A stretch of 64,000 nucleotides of DNA from Deltaproteobacteria bacterium (GCA_016219185.1 JACRBZ010000072.1:124001-188000), one strand, 5' to 3'; counted from the first letter of the stretch, positions 17,106 to 26,485 are shown. The notes: a model not told the origin generated them from the letters alone. Numbers and translations: made by a program.

Positions 17106-19340
17106 TTAAGCCGGCAGTTCAAAAATAAACCTGGCGCCCCTGGGATGATTGTCCTCTGCGCGAATCGTTCCATGGTGATCCATCACAATGGTGTTGACGA
17201 TGGCCAGTCCAAGTCCCATGCCAGTGGCTTTGGTCGAAAAATCCGGTTCAAAAAGCCGGGTTTTGTCTTCATCGGAAATGCCGTCGCCGGTGTCCGCAAC
17301 TTCAACGCGAACCACTTTGTGCACCGCATCATGGGAAAGATAAATCGTGATTTCCCCTTCTGAGTGAATGGCGGCAATGGCATTGTCGACGAGGTTGATC
17401 ATGGCCCGTTTGATCTGCTGGCGGTCCAGATTGATGACAGGGATATTTCCCGGTTTTCTGATTTCAAAGCGAACGGCCGCATGTCCTTCGCGATACAGAG
17501 CGATGGTTTCTTCAATAATGGGCAGAATCTCTCCAGGTTTCGGGTTTGCCGAAGGAAATCTGGCGAACGATGAAAATTCATTGACAAGATTTCGAATGAT
17601 ATCCACATGATCAATGATCATTTGCGTGCATTCGTCAAATACCGGCTCCTTGATCATCCGGGAATATTTTCGTTTCAGGCGCTGCGCGGAAAGGGTAATC
17701 GGTGTCAGCGGATTTTTGACTTCATGGGCGATGCGCCTGGCCACTTCCCTCCAGGCTGCTGTTCGCTGGGCTTTTTCAAGCTCCGTCAGGTCATCAAATA
17801 CCACGACAATTCCGATATGACGTCCGCTATCATCCTTTAGCGAACTGATGTGGAGCATGAAGCTTCGAGGCCGGCCCTCGATCGTTACTCTCAGCGGCAA
17901 TTCAATAAAATCATTGTGAATCCCTTTAAATCCGTGAATAATTTTTTCAGCCATTTTCAGATAACGGCCCTGCAGAAGGCGAGCATGGTTTTTCCCGACA
18001 ACCTGTTTTGCGGAGATGTTCAGCATTTTTTCTGCCGATGTATTGATCGTTGCGATAAACCCGCCAGCATCCAGCGTAACAACGCCCGCGGATACATTTT
18101 TCAAAACGATCTCCATGTACTGTCGTTTTGCTTCGATTTCAAGATTCTGTTCGCGAAGCTTATTGGAAGTCAGCTCCAGTTGATCTCGGCTGAGTCGCAG
18201 ATCACGGGTCATCTTATTAAAGGAATCCACGAGACTCCCGATTTCATCATCGCCTACCGGTCCGATTTGGAAGCTTAAATCCCCTTCCGCAACCCGCCGG
18301 GTGCCTTCCGCCAGCTCCTTGATGGGAATGCTGATGGATTTGGCCAGATAAAACCCGAACCATACGGCGCAGAACACCACCAGAAGCCCGACAACGGAAA
18401 GGGTGATATAATAGGAAATCTGGATGGGTTTTTTTAGAAGTTTAATTTGCTGATACTCCTCAAAGCCCCGTGAAATGGACGCCATGTTTTCGGAAAGATA
18501 CGGCGGAATCATCACCGTCAGGACCAGAAATGCCTCTGCATCGACGGGTTTGACGCCAAAAGGAACGGTTCCGACAGTGCGAATCGCCTCGCCGCTGGAG
18601 ATGATTTGAGAAAATGACGAGACAGACTTGGGAGAAAATTCTTTTCGAAGCTGTTCAATGGAAACCGGCTGAAGCGATTGCGTGTTCAGGTCACGACCCA
18701 TGGACTGGGCAATGCGCCTGGCATGGATATCGTACACTTCAACCGCGTCCAGGTTGAATGATCGTTGAACGATTTCAATATATTGGATCAAATCCTTGAC
18801 TTTTGCGGAGTCCAGAAGTTTTCGGGTCTTGATCTGATGGGCAGCCCTGTCCAGGAAGAACGCATTGCTGTTTTCCGTAATACCATAAATCTGCCTTCCG
18901 ACATGCAGCGAGTTTTCAAGGGCCAGCTCAACCGGAACATTAAACCAGAAATCAATGCTCGTGGTGATAAAACCCATGGAAAAGAAAAACATCACGCCAG
19001 CGGGAATCAAGGTCAGTGAAACAAAGGCGATGACCAGCCGGGTTCGAAGCTTTGATCCCATGACTTTTCGCCTTCGGTCGTACAGCAATTTTACCAGGTT
19101 GCGAAAAACCAGAAAAATCATTAGAATCAGCAGCAGCAAATTGAGGTTCGTCATCGTGAACATCAAAATGGTATTGGAAATGGGGAAATTGGCGCCGAAA
19201 TGGATCAGCTTGTTCTGGGCGTAGGTCATCAGGGCCACAACGACAATAATGGCTGCGATAATGATCAGCTCCCGCTTTCGTCGTTTGCGATCTGCACTGG
19301 AGATAAAGGAAGAAGCGGTTTTGAAGCGGTTTGGGCTCAT
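17106..19340 (-). CDS. NtrY-type membrane sensor histidine kinase
   Basis: The 744-residue protein has hydrophobic membrane segments near residues 25-45, 50-80 and 100-125. An extracytoplasmic region follows, then another membrane helix (YYITLSVVGLLVVFCAVWFG, about 310-330). The cytoplasmic part runs HAMP (SISIPIKELAEGTRRVAEGD), PAS (about 405-510), phospho-acceptor histidine in RRIAHEVKNPLTPITLSAQR and a HATPase with DTGDGISDEDKTRLFEPDFS and GMGLGLAIV. This layout is that of NtrY, which controls nitrogen or redox responses in other proteobacteria. It is cotranscribed with the NtrX-like gene. The signal cannot be read from sequence; the nearby glutamate synthase cluster makes nitrogen status an attractive guess. 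Confidence 0.93.
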   Translation of the reverse strand: MSPNRFKTASSFISSADRKRRKRELIIIAAIIVVVALMTYAQNKLIHFGANFPISNTILMFTMTNLNLLLLILMIFLVFRNLVKLLYDRRRKVMGSKLRTRLVIAFVSLTLIPAGVMFFFSMGFITTSIDFWFNVPVELALENSLHVGRQIYGITENSNAFFLDRAAHQIKTRKLLDSAKVKDLIQYIEIVQRSFNLDAVEVYDIHARRIAQSMGRDLNTQSLQPVSIEQLRKEFSPKSVSSFSQIISSGEAIRTVGTVPFGVKPVDAEAFLVLTVMIPPYLSENMASISRGFEEYQQIKLLKKPIQISYYITLSVVGLLVVFCAVWFGFYLAKSISIPIKELAEGTRRVAEGDLSFQIGPVGDDEIGSLVDSFNKMTRDLRLSRDQLELTSNKLREQNLEIEAKRQYMEIVLKNVSAGVVTLDAGGFIATINTSAEKMLNISAKQVVGKNHARLLQGRYLKMAEKIIHGFKGIHNDFIELPLRVTIEGRPRSFMLHISSLKDDSGRHIGIVVVFDDLTELEKAQRTAAWREVARRIAHEVKNPLTPITLSAQRLKRKYSRMIKEPVFDECTQMIIDHVDIIRNLVNEFSSFARFPSANPKPGEILPIIEETIALYREGHAAVRFEIRKPGNIPVINLDRQQIKRAMINLVDNAIAAIHSEGEITIYLSHDAVHKVVRVEVADTGDGISDEDKTRLFEPDFSTKATGMGLGLAIVNTIVMDHHGTIRAEDNHPRGARFIFELPA

Positions 19341-19482
19341 GATTTTTGAATTTTACTTCCACCCGATTGATTTTGCAATGGCAGAAAGCACGGGAAGAGA
19401 CTTACTGTAATATCAGGCCATTTTTAACAAGCAACATCCGATAGCCCCGTTTATGAAACATCCGATAACAAGGAAGGCTGCT

Positions 19483-19932
19483 ATGAAAACAATTTCTGAC
19501 AACGATGCCGAGATCCTGCTTGTGGAAGACAGCCCGTTAGATGCAAAGATTATGCTTCTGCAGCTGGAAAAAGCCGGATATGCGGAGCGGACGCTTTGGG
19601 TCAAAAGCGGCGAAGAAGCAATCGATTATCTGCTGGGCATGGGGAACTATGCCATGCGAAACCGGCAGATGAATCCGAAAGTGATTTTTCTGGATCTGTT
19701 TTTACCGGAGATGAGTGGATTTGAAGTCCTTCAGCTATTGAAAATGTATGATTGGACAAAATCCATTCCCATCATCATGCTGACCAATTCGGCGGAAGAA
19801 ACGGATATGATGGATAGTTTCGCCAAAGGCGTTGTCAGCTACATCGTCAAGCCGCTGAGCCAGGAGGGATTGGCCCGCGCACTGGCGGAACTGGAGCGAC
19901 TCTGGCAGCCGGATCATCATCTGCCTGTATGA
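19483..19932 (+). CDS. Single-domain response regulator (Rcp1-like)
   Basis: This stand-alone receiver has about 149 residues. It shows the acidic pair in LLVEDSPLDAKI, the phospho-acceptor Asp in VIFLDLFLPEMSG, the conserved Thr/Asn region (IIMLTNSAEE) and Lys in YIVKPLSQEG. The insertion between beta-3 and the preceding helix (AIDYLLGMGNYAMRNRQMNP) is typical of Rcp1-type receivers that serve phytochrome-like or hybrid kinases. I chose the ATG at 19483, preceded by AAGGAAGG, over the in-frame ATG at 19453. There is no output domain, so it must act by protein contact. It is divergent from ntrY. Confidence 0.88.
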   Translation: MKTISDNDAEILLVEDSPLDAKIMLLQLEKAGYAERTLWVKSGEEAIDYLLGMGNYAMRNRQMNPKVIFLDLFLPEMSGFEVLQLLKMYDWTKSIPIIMLTNSAEETDMMDSFAKGVVSYIVKPLSQEGLARALAELERLWQPDHHLPV

Positions 19933-19956
19933 AAACTAAACATCAAGGAGAAAACC

Positions 19957-20529
19957 ATGAAAGTTGTCGGGATCAGCGGAAGTGCCCGTAAGGATGGTAA
20001 CACGGCGATTGCCGTCCGTCACGTATTTTCGGAGCTTGAAAAAGAAGGCATTGAAACCGAGCTGGTTCAGCTCTCCGGAAAGAAGATTCACGGCTGCACG
20101 GCCTGTTCCAAGTGCTGGGAAAACAAGGACCAGCGCTGTGCCGTCAAGGACGATGTCAACGCGTGCCTTGAAAAAATGTGGGCTGCGGATGGAATCATTC
20201 TGGCATCCCCCACTTATTTTGCGGATGTTACCGCCGAGATCAAAGCCCTGATCGATCGCGCCGGCATGGTCAGCCGGGCCAACGGCGATATGCTGCGACG
20301 AAAAGCGGGTGCTGCGGTGGTCGTGGCGCGACGCGGGGGAAGCATTCACGCCTTTGATTCCATGAATCATTTCTTTTTCATCAGCCAGATGATCGTGCCC
20401 GGATCCAATTACTGGAATATGGGGTTTGGCAAGGACAAGGGAGATGTCGAAAAAGACGCGGAAGGCCTGGGAACCCTGAAGGTTTTGGGTGAAAACATGG
20501 CGTTTCTTCTGAAACAACTTCACAAATGA
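19957..20529 (+). CDS. Iron-sulfur flavoprotein / NADPH-dependent FMN reductase family
   Basis: The 190 residues begin with a flavodoxin-like FMN phosphate loop, VVGISGSARKDGNTAIAV. A cysteine cluster follows (GCTACSKCWENKDQRC, about residues 47-62) of the kind that holds a 4Fe-4S cluster in iron-sulfur flavoproteins of strict anaerobes. The ASPTYFADVTAEIKALIDR segment is characteristic. Such proteins move electrons or detoxify oxygen and peroxide. GGAG lies upstream of the ATG, and the gene lies 24 bases after the response regulator gene. The physiological partner is not known. Confidence 0.88.
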   Translation: MKVVGISGSARKDGNTAIAVRHVFSELEKEGIETELVQLSGKKIHGCTACSKCWENKDQRCAVKDDVNACLEKMWAADGIILASPTYFADVTAEIKALIDRAGMVSRANGDMLRRKAGAAVVVARRGGSIHAFDSMNHFFFISQMIVPGSNYWNMGFGKDKGDVEKDAEGLGTLKVLGENMAFLLKQLHK

Positions 20530-20569
20530 AACGGCGGGAATAATCCCCCGATCAGGGGCATCAAAATCA

Positions 20570-21052
20570 ATGTCCAGTCAAAAAATTCCTGTAACGCCGG
20601 CAATCCGGCAGTTGAAGGCTGGAGCCGTTTCATTTTCGCTCCATCCTTACGCCTATGAAGAAAAAGGGGGAACCGCAACCGCTTCCGCTGCCCTGGGCGT
20701 TGTGGAGCACCAGGTCATCAAGACGCTGGTGATGGAGGAAGATTCCCGCAATGCTTTTATCGTGCTGATGCACGGGGACAAGCAGGTTTCCGCCAAAGCC
20801 CTGGCCAGGCAGATGGGGGTGAAAACGGTTCAGCCGTGTACGCCGCAAAAAGCCGAAAAAATAACCGGATATACCGTGGGCGGCATTTCCCCTTTTGGTA
20901 CCCGGCTTCTGCTTCCGATTTACATGGAAGCCTCCATAGCGGCATTGCCTGAAATTTACATCAATGCCGGCAAAAGAGGGCTTCTTCTTTCCATGAAAAC
21001 CCGGGATTTGATACGAATCCTGCACCCTGTTCTTGTCGACGTTGCCATCTGA
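20570..21052 (+). CDS. ybaK: YbaK/EbsC-type Cys-tRNA(Pro)/Cys-tRNA(Cys) deacylase
   Basis: YbaK hydrolyses Cys-tRNA(Pro) formed when prolyl-tRNA synthetase mischarges cysteine. The 160 residues match the family. Diagnostic segments are the N-terminal TPAIRQLKAGAVSFSLHPYA, then HQVIKTLVMEEDS, the lysine-bearing GDKQVSAKALARQMG, and TVGGISPFGTRLLLPIY near the C-terminus. It lies 40 bases after the flavoprotein gene and is probably the last gene of that unit; a promoter for something new begins about 100 bases downstream. Confidence 0.92.
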   Translation: MSSQKIPVTPAIRQLKAGAVSFSLHPYAYEEKGGTATASAALGVVEHQVIKTLVMEEDSRNAFIVLMHGDKQVSAKALARQMGVKTVQPCTPQKAEKITGYTVGGISPFGTRLLLPIYMEASIAALPEIYINAGKRGLLLSMKTRDLIRILHPVLVDVAI

Positions 21053-21148
21053 TGGCATGGGGGTTGACGCCGGCGTTTTTTGAAGGAGTAAACAGCAAAC
21101 GGCATGACTGCCTCGAAAATACATAATTATCAATTTAAACGAAATGTT

Positions 21149-21177
21149 TTGACAAATATGTATTTTTCGAATATAAA
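21149..21177 (+). promoter_or_regulatory. Consensus sigma-70 promoter with overlapping inverted repeat
   Basis: TTGACA (21149-21154), a 17-base spacer and TATAAA (21172-21177) form a near-perfect sigma-70 promoter. CGAAAATACATA (21114-21125) and TATGTATTTTTCG (21157-21169) are an inverted repeat whose right arm fills the spacer, so a regulator could bind here. The predicted start lies near 21184. Confidence 0.75.
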
Positions 21178-21183
21178 ATAAAC

Positions 21184-21268
21184 CTCGATTTTTATGCTGC
21201 TGTAGCATGTCCGTATTCGGGAAGCATTATTTTTTTCGAACACGGACATGCTACAGCAGCTTTTTTTT
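21184..21268 (+). ncRNA. Candidate small RNA or attenuated leader ending in a strong terminator
   Basis: The RNA predicted from the promoter at 21149 would be about 85 bases. Almost all of it is one hairpin: a perfect 19-bp stem (21196-21214 with 21242-21260) around a 27-base loop that includes a seven-T run, ending in eight Ts (21261-21268). Its closeness to the promoter means most transcripts should stop here. It could be a free small RNA, or a leader whose read-through controls the glutamate synthase operon starting at 21410. A second inverted repeat, CATGCTT/AAGCATG (21358-21386), lies between. I see no coding capacity in 21053-21409. Confidence 0.6.
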
Positions 21269-21409
21269 ATCTGCAGCAGATGACAGCCACCATCCCGAGA
21301 ATTGAGCGCGGCATGTATATTGCTTCATTTTAGGCCAAACCTTTTACCTCCCCTTTTCATGCTTCATTTTGCTTAAAAAAAGCATGGTGGCTTACAGGAG
21401 AAAAACAAC

Positions 21410-22540
21410 ATGTGTCGTTTATTTGCCATAACCAGCGAAGAGCCCCTTTCGCCCATGGTTGCCTTTGAAGCCCTCGATGTCATGCGAGAAGGACACGACG
21501 GCTCCGGCGTGGGACTGTTCCTCCGGGACCTTGGCGGTCCTTTTGAAGACATGAAGGATGCGCCGATCCTGTCCGGCATTTTTACCGAAAACGGACTCAA
21601 ACGCCTGGATGCATTCATGATGAATCTGGGATTCATGACCAAATATAAATTGCCGATAAAAGTATCCAAAACGCCGCCTTCGGGCGTTCCCAAGCGGGAT
21701 ATCTATCTGATCCGGGCCTATGAATATCCGGAGGAATGGGATGGTCTTGGCCAGCCGGAGCTTTATGACCGGCTGGTGAACATCCGCCTTCAGCTCCGGG
21801 AAATGGGCAAGGCCGAAGGTGATATGATGGTGTTTTCCTTCTGGCCCGATGTCATCATGATCAAGGAAATCGGCGAGCCCCTCAAGGTCGCCCAGCATCT
21901 GAAGCTGGATCGAAAGGACATCAAGGCAAGGGTCATGATGGCCCAGGGACGCCAGAATACCAACTATGCCATTAATCTCTATGCCTGTCATCCGTTTTTC
22001 CTTCAAGGGTTTTCGACCATGACCAATGGCGAGAACACGGCGTTTATTCCGATCCGGGACTATCTTGAGTCCCGGGGAATTCCCGGTTATACCGGGTATC
22101 AGTCGGATTCCGAAGTTTTTACCCATATTCTGCATTATACGCTGGAGAGGCTGGGACTGGGAATCGAGGCTTACAAACATATCATCACGCCGCTTCAGGA
22201 TGAAGACATTGCCGTTCACCCGAATTCGAACCTGCTTCAGCATCTCAAGCAGTCCTGCAGACGGCTGATCATTGACGGGCCCAACTGTGTCATTGGATGT
22301 CTTCCGGATCACAGCCTGTTCATGGTTCAGGATCGCAAAAAACTCCGTCCCGGCGTGGTTGGCGGAAGACCCGGAAGATATGCATTTTCATCTGAAATCT
22401 GCGGGCTGGATGCCGCCATTCCGGATCGCGATAAAACCCGGGATTTCCAGCCCATGCATTTAGACACGGCCATTGTTGGACCGAATCGTCAGGAGGTTGC
22501 GGTATGCCGTCAAACATCCCCATTACCCCTTCCACGCTAA
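21410..22540 (+). CDS. Class II glutamine amidotransferase subunit of split glutamate synthase
   Basis: The protein begins MCRLFAITSEEP, so after removal of Met the N-terminal cysteine is the glutaminase nucleophile, as in the first domain of GltB. GHDGSGVGLFLRD and the NGENTAFIPIRDYLESRG segment further on belong to the same fold. At 376 residues it is a single glutaminase domain encoded separately. It would release ammonia from glutamine for the synthase subunit encoded next. The ATG has a good AGGAG. Its 3' end overlaps the next gene by 37 bases, so translation is probably coupled. Confidence 0.9.
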   Translation: MCRLFAITSEEPLSPMVAFEALDVMREGHDGSGVGLFLRDLGGPFEDMKDAPILSGIFTENGLKRLDAFMMNLGFMTKYKLPIKVSKTPPSGVPKRDIYLIRAYEYPEEWDGLGQPELYDRLVNIRLQLREMGKAEGDMMVFSFWPDVIMIKEIGEPLKVAQHLKLDRKDIKARVMMAQGRQNTNYAINLYACHPFFLQGFSTMTNGENTAFIPIRDYLESRGIPGYTGYQSDSEVFTHILHYTLERLGLGIEAYKHIITPLQDEDIAVHPNSNLLQHLKQSCRRLIIDGPNCVIGCLPDHSLFMVQDRKKLRPGVVGGRPGRYAFSSEICGLDAAIPDRDKTRDFQPMHLDTAIVGPNRQEVAVCRQTSPLPLPR

Positions 22541-24138
22541 GCGTCAAGGATCTTCCCTGGCAGATTGACTGGAATAAGGAAAAATGTACGCTTTGCGGCC
22601 AGTGCACGGCCGTGTGCCCGGTTCAGGCCATAGAACTGGGGGTTTTCCGCAAAAGAACCCTTGATTTGTCGCCGGGATTCGTCAAGCCACCGGAAAACAC
22701 GATGCAGCTTTATTACGGTATCCGCCAGAAAACAGATCCGGCTTATTGTTGTGTGGGATGCGCCATGTGCAACCTGGTCTGCCCGAATGGCGCCATCAGC
22801 CCATGCAGAAGCGATGAGGCCGATAAGCTTGTTTTTCACCGGGACCGCGGGGGCCTGCCGCGGAGCCGTGGGGGCCGCCGAAATGTGCCGGGAACCGTCC
22901 TGGATCAGATCAAGTTCATCCGGATTTCCATGCTCACGGACCCGGCGCTGGATGCCGGAAGACACGAATTTGAAATTCGAACCTTACTCGGGCGCGTGCT
23001 TTCGCCGGAGGAGAATCTGAAATTTATTCGACAAAACGGGTGGATTCCGCCCGTTCGGGAAATCTACCCCCTGATGATCGGCGGCATGTCGTTCGGAGCC
23101 CTGTCTCCCAATATGTGGGAAGGCATTCAGATGGGCGTGGCCTACCTGAACGAAGAACTGGGGATGCCGGTACGGGTTAGCACCGGCGAGGGCGGTTGCC
23201 CGCCGCGGCTTCTCAGGTCCCGGTTTTTAAAATACGTGATTCTTCAGATTGCCAGCGGGTATTTTGGATGGGATGAAATCATTCACGCGCTTCCGGATAT
23301 GAAGGAAGACCCCTGCGCCATCGAAATCAAATACGGTCAGGGCGCCAAACCCGGGGATGGCGGGCTGCTGATGTGGCATAAGGTCAACCGCCTCATTGCC
23401 GCGATTCGGGGGGTTCCGGCCGGTGTCAGTCTGCCGAGTCCGCCCACGCATCAGACCCAGTATTCCATCGAGGAATCCGTGGCCAAGATGATCCAGTCCA
23501 TGTCCATGGCCTGGGGATTCAGGGTTCCGGTTTATCCTAAAATATCCGGAACATCCACGGCCCTTGCGGTTCTCAACAACCTGACCCGAAATCCGTTTGC
23601 CGGAGGCCTCGGCATTGACGGGGAAGACGGCGGAACCGGAGCGGCCTATAACATTTCCATGAACCACATGGGTTATCCCATTGCCAGCAACATCCGGGAT
23701 GCCTATCTGGGACTGGTGACCGCCGGCATGCAAAACGAAATTCCGCTTATTGCCGGCGGCGGTATCGGCAAAAGCGGCAATCTTGCGGCCAATGCGGCAG
23801 CCCTGATCATGCTGGGCGCAAGCGGCATTCAGATCGGAAAATACATCATGCAGGCTGCGGCCGGATGCCTGGGATCCGAAACCGATCGCTGCAATATCTG
23901 CAACATCGGCCAGTGTCCCAAGGGAATCACCTCTCAGGATCCCCGGCTCTATCGCCGGCTGGATCCGGAGCAAGTGGCCCAGCGCGTGGTGGACGTGTTT
24001 CTGAGCTTTGATACGGAACTTAAAAAGATTATTGCACCCCTGGGCCGCTCGACCTCCCTTCCGGTCGGCATGTCCGATGCCCTGGGGATCAACGATTACC
24101 ATATCAGCAAGCGGCTGAACATCAATTATGTGGTTTAG
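22504..24138 (+). CDS. Glutamate synthase FMN-domain subunit with two ferredoxin-type clusters
   Basis: The protein makes glutamate from 2-oxoglutarate and ammonia. The 544 residues start with two cysteine motifs for 4Fe-4S clusters (CTLCGQCTAVCP at about residue 31 and CCVGCAMCNLVCP at about 82). The FMN-binding barrel of glutamate synthase follows: PLMIGGMSFGALSP, STGEGGCPPRLL, KYGQGAKPGDGGLL, then GLGIDGEDGGTGAAY and a late cysteine set, CNICNIGQCPKGI. This is the archaeal-type arrangement seen in many anaerobes. The start is set by AGGAGG eight bases upstream of ATG 22504. It works with the amidotransferase before it and the oxidoreductase after it. Confidence 0.92.
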   Translation: MPSNIPITPSTLSVKDLPWQIDWNKEKCTLCGQCTAVCPVQAIELGVFRKRTLDLSPGFVKPPENTMQLYYGIRQKTDPAYCCVGCAMCNLVCPNGAISPCRSDEADKLVFHRDRGGLPRSRGGRRNVPGTVLDQIKFIRISMLTDPALDAGRHEFEIRTLLGRVLSPEENLKFIRQNGWIPPVREIYPLMIGGMSFGALSPNMWEGIQMGVAYLNEELGMPVRVSTGEGGCPPRLLRSRFLKYVILQIASGYFGWDEIIHALPDMKEDPCAIEIKYGQGAKPGDGGLLMWHKVNRLIAAIRGVPAGVSLPSPPTHQTQYSIEESVAKMIQSMSMAWGFRVPVYPKISGTSTALAVLNNLTRNPFAGGLGIDGEDGGTGAAYNISMNHMGYPIASNIRDAYLGLVTAGMQNEIPLIAGGGIGKSGNLAANAAALIMLGASGIQIGKYIMQAAAGCLGSETDRCNICNIGQCPKGITSQDPRLYRRLDPEQVAQRVVDVFLSFDTELKKIIAPLGRSTSLPVGMSDALGINDYHISKRLNINYVV

Positions 24139-24157
24139 GTGATGGAGTAACAAGTCA

Positions 24158-26485
24158 ATGGATGACAAGATCATTACCATTTCAGGAAAAACGGATGGAA
24201 ACCGGCTGGATTCCAGAATCCTGGAAGAGCGTATTCAGGAAGCGGTTGCCGGCGGATACCGGCATCTGACGGTCCGGGCGTTTGGGCAGCACGGCATCGG
24301 CGGCAGACTCTGGCGGGCCGGAAATGATCCGGTCCATGTAAAAGTGGAAGGCCACTCCGGACAGCGGCTGGGGTCTCTGGGATTTCCGAACACCGTGATC
24401 GAGGTTGACGGACCGGTTTCGGATGATGTGGGCTGGCTGAATGCCGGAGCCCGGATTGTGGTCCACGGTCATGCGGGAAATGGCGCATGCAATGCCATGG
24501 CCCAGGGCAAGGTGTTTGTCGGAGGCAATATCGGATCGCGCGGCATGACCATGACCAAGCAGAACCCGCGATTTTCTCCCCCGGAGCTCTGGGTTCTGGG
24601 ATCTGTCGGGGATTATTTCGGTGAATTCATGGCCGGCGGCATTGCCGTTATCTGTGGCGTCAATCCCCAGGACCCGGGCAATATTCTGGGGCACCGGCCC
24701 CTGGTCGGCATGGTGGGCGGCAAGGTGTTTTTTCGGGGTCCGCATCGGGGGTTCAGCCAGGCAGATGCCAGAATACTGCCCATCGAACCGGCCGACTGGG
24801 AATGGCTCGCGTTGAACCTGGAGCTGTTTCTCGGCAGGATCGGCAGGACCGGGCTGCTTGCAGAACTGGTAAATGCCGATGCATGGCAACTGATTGTGGC
24901 CCGGACGCCCAAAGAGAAGACCGCGCGGCAAAGACGGTCTCTTGCGTCATTTCGAGCCGATGTCTGGGACAAGGAACTGGGAATCGGGGGCCTGATCGGG
25001 GATCTGGTAAGCTTTGACCGAAGTCCCGTTCCGCTCATCCCTGTCGGTGATCTGAGGCGCTACGTGCCGATATGGGAAAACCGCAAATACAAGGCTCCCT
25101 GTGAAGCCAGGTGTCCGACCGGCATTCCGGTTCATGACAGGTGGCGCTTGGTTCGGGAAGGGCGTGTGGATGAGGCGGTGGATCTGGCCCTGAGTTATAC
25201 CCCGTTTCCGGCAACCGTCTGCGGGTATCTCTGCCCGAACCTCTGCATGCAGGCCTGCACCCGACAGACCGAGCAAATGCCTGCCGTGGACATCACCCGA
25301 TTGGGAAAGGCCAGCATCTCCGCCAGTCTTCCGCAGCTTCCGGAAATCAGCGGCAGAACTATCGGAATTATCGGAGCCGGTCCCGCGGGATTATCCATTG
25401 CCTGGCAACTGCGGCTGAAAGGGCACGCGGTTACGGTGTTCGACACCGCAGGAGCGATCGGCGGAAAAATTACATCCGTCATTCCCGGAAGCCGAATTCC
25501 GGAAGCCGTGATCACTGCAGAGCTGGAAAGGATTCGAAAAATCATCCCCCATGTTCATCTGCGGCAGCGGCTGGACAGAAATGACTTTGAAAGACTTCAG
25601 GGGGATTACGATTTTCTGGTGATTGCGGTTGGCGCGCAAAAACCCCGAACCCTTCCGGTCCCAGGCAAGGAGTTGGCCATGACGGCCCTGGATTTTCTAA
25701 AACTCTCCAAGGCCGGCAATCTCCTTCCCGGAAAACGAGTGGTCATCATCGGTGCCGGCAACGTGGGCTGCGATGTGGCGACAGAAGCCAGGCGATTGGG
25801 CGCGGACACCCTTACGCTTCTGGATGTTCAGGCTCCGGCCTCTTTTGGCAAGGAAAGACGGGATGCGGAGGCGGCCGGGGCCGTCTTCCGGTGGCCCTGC
25901 TATACCCGTGAGATCACTTCCGAAGGCGTTATCCTGTCAACCGGCGAAACCATCCCCGCGGACAGGGTGATCATCTCGATCGGGGATGCGCCGGATCTGG
26001 ATTTTCTTTCCGGGGATGTGGCAACGGACCGGGGATTTGTTCAAGTCAACGCCCATTATCAAACCGCGGTTCCCACGGTTTTTGCCATTGGCGATGCGGT
26101 TAAACCCGGGCTTTTGACCGACGCCATCGGATCGGGTCGAAAGGCAGCTTCGGCGATCTTAAAAATCATTGATGGACAGCCTCTGGAGAGCGATCTTTGC
26201 CCCGTGATCGAGGCCAAGCGCGTGTCTCTGGAATATTTCGATCCCCGGATTGCCGAATTTAAGGATATGGATAGCTGTGGATCCCAGTGTTCTTCCTGCG
26301 GCTCCTGCCGGGATTGCGGCATCTGCGTGGCTGTCTGTCCGCAAGCAGCCATCCGACGAATGGAGAAGATTCCCGACGTCTATGAATACCGGGTGGACGA
26401 AAACCGGTGCATCGGATGCGGGTTTTGTGCCGGCGCCTGTCCCTGCGGCGTGTGGAATCTTGTTGAAAATCAACCGGTGGAATGA
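24158..26485 (+). CDS. GXGXG-domain/FAD oxidoreductase fusion subunit of glutamate synthase
   Basis: The 775 residues join two parts of the enzyme. Residues 1 to about 250 form the GXGXG beta-helix domain of GltB (GNGACNAMAQGKVFVGGNIGS). From about 300 onward it is GltD-like: an N-terminal iron-sulfur region (CEARCPTGIPVHDRWR, CGYLCPNLCMQAC), an FAD-binding IGAGPAGLSIAWQL, an NAD(P)-binding IIGAGNVGCDVATEA and a closing FAD loop FAIGDAVKPGLL. Two further 4Fe-4S motifs end the protein (CGSCRDCGICVAVCPQ and CIGCGFCAGACPCG). This is the electron input arm. The extra clusters suggest that reduced ferredoxin may be used as well as NAD(P)H. Confidence 0.9.
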   Translation: MDDKIITISGKTDGNRLDSRILEERIQEAVAGGYRHLTVRAFGQHGIGGRLWRAGNDPVHVKVEGHSGQRLGSLGFPNTVIEVDGPVSDDVGWLNAGARIVVHGHAGNGACNAMAQGKVFVGGNIGSRGMTMTKQNPRFSPPELWVLGSVGDYFGEFMAGGIAVICGVNPQDPGNILGHRPLVGMVGGKVFFRGPHRGFSQADARILPIEPADWEWLALNLELFLGRIGRTGLLAELVNADAWQLIVARTPKEKTARQRRSLASFRADVWDKELGIGGLIGDLVSFDRSPVPLIPVGDLRRYVPIWENRKYKAPCEARCPTGIPVHDRWRLVREGRVDEAVDLALSYTPFPATVCGYLCPNLCMQACTRQTEQMPAVDITRLGKASISASLPQLPEISGRTIGIIGAGPAGLSIAWQLRLKGHAVTVFDTAGAIGGKITSVIPGSRIPEAVITAELERIRKIIPHVHLRQRLDRNDFERLQGDYDFLVIAVGAQKPRTLPVPGKELAMTALDFLKLSKAGNLLPGKRVVIIGAGNVGCDVATEARRLGADTLTLLDVQAPASFGKERRDAEAAGAVFRWPCYTREITSEGVILSTGETIPADRVIISIGDAPDLDFLSGDVATDRGFVQVNAHYQTAVPTVFAIGDAVKPGLLTDAIGSGRKAASAILKIIDGQPLESDLCPVIEAKRVSLEYFDPRIAEFKDMDSCGSQCSSCGSCRDCGICVAVCPQAAIRRMEKIPDVYEYRVDENRCIGCGFCAGACPCGVWNLVENQPVE

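Noticed and set aside
23227..24180. Minus-strand frame of 317 codons opposite the glutamate synthase gene
   Set aside because: It is a shadow of the FMN-domain gene and has no plausible protein motif.
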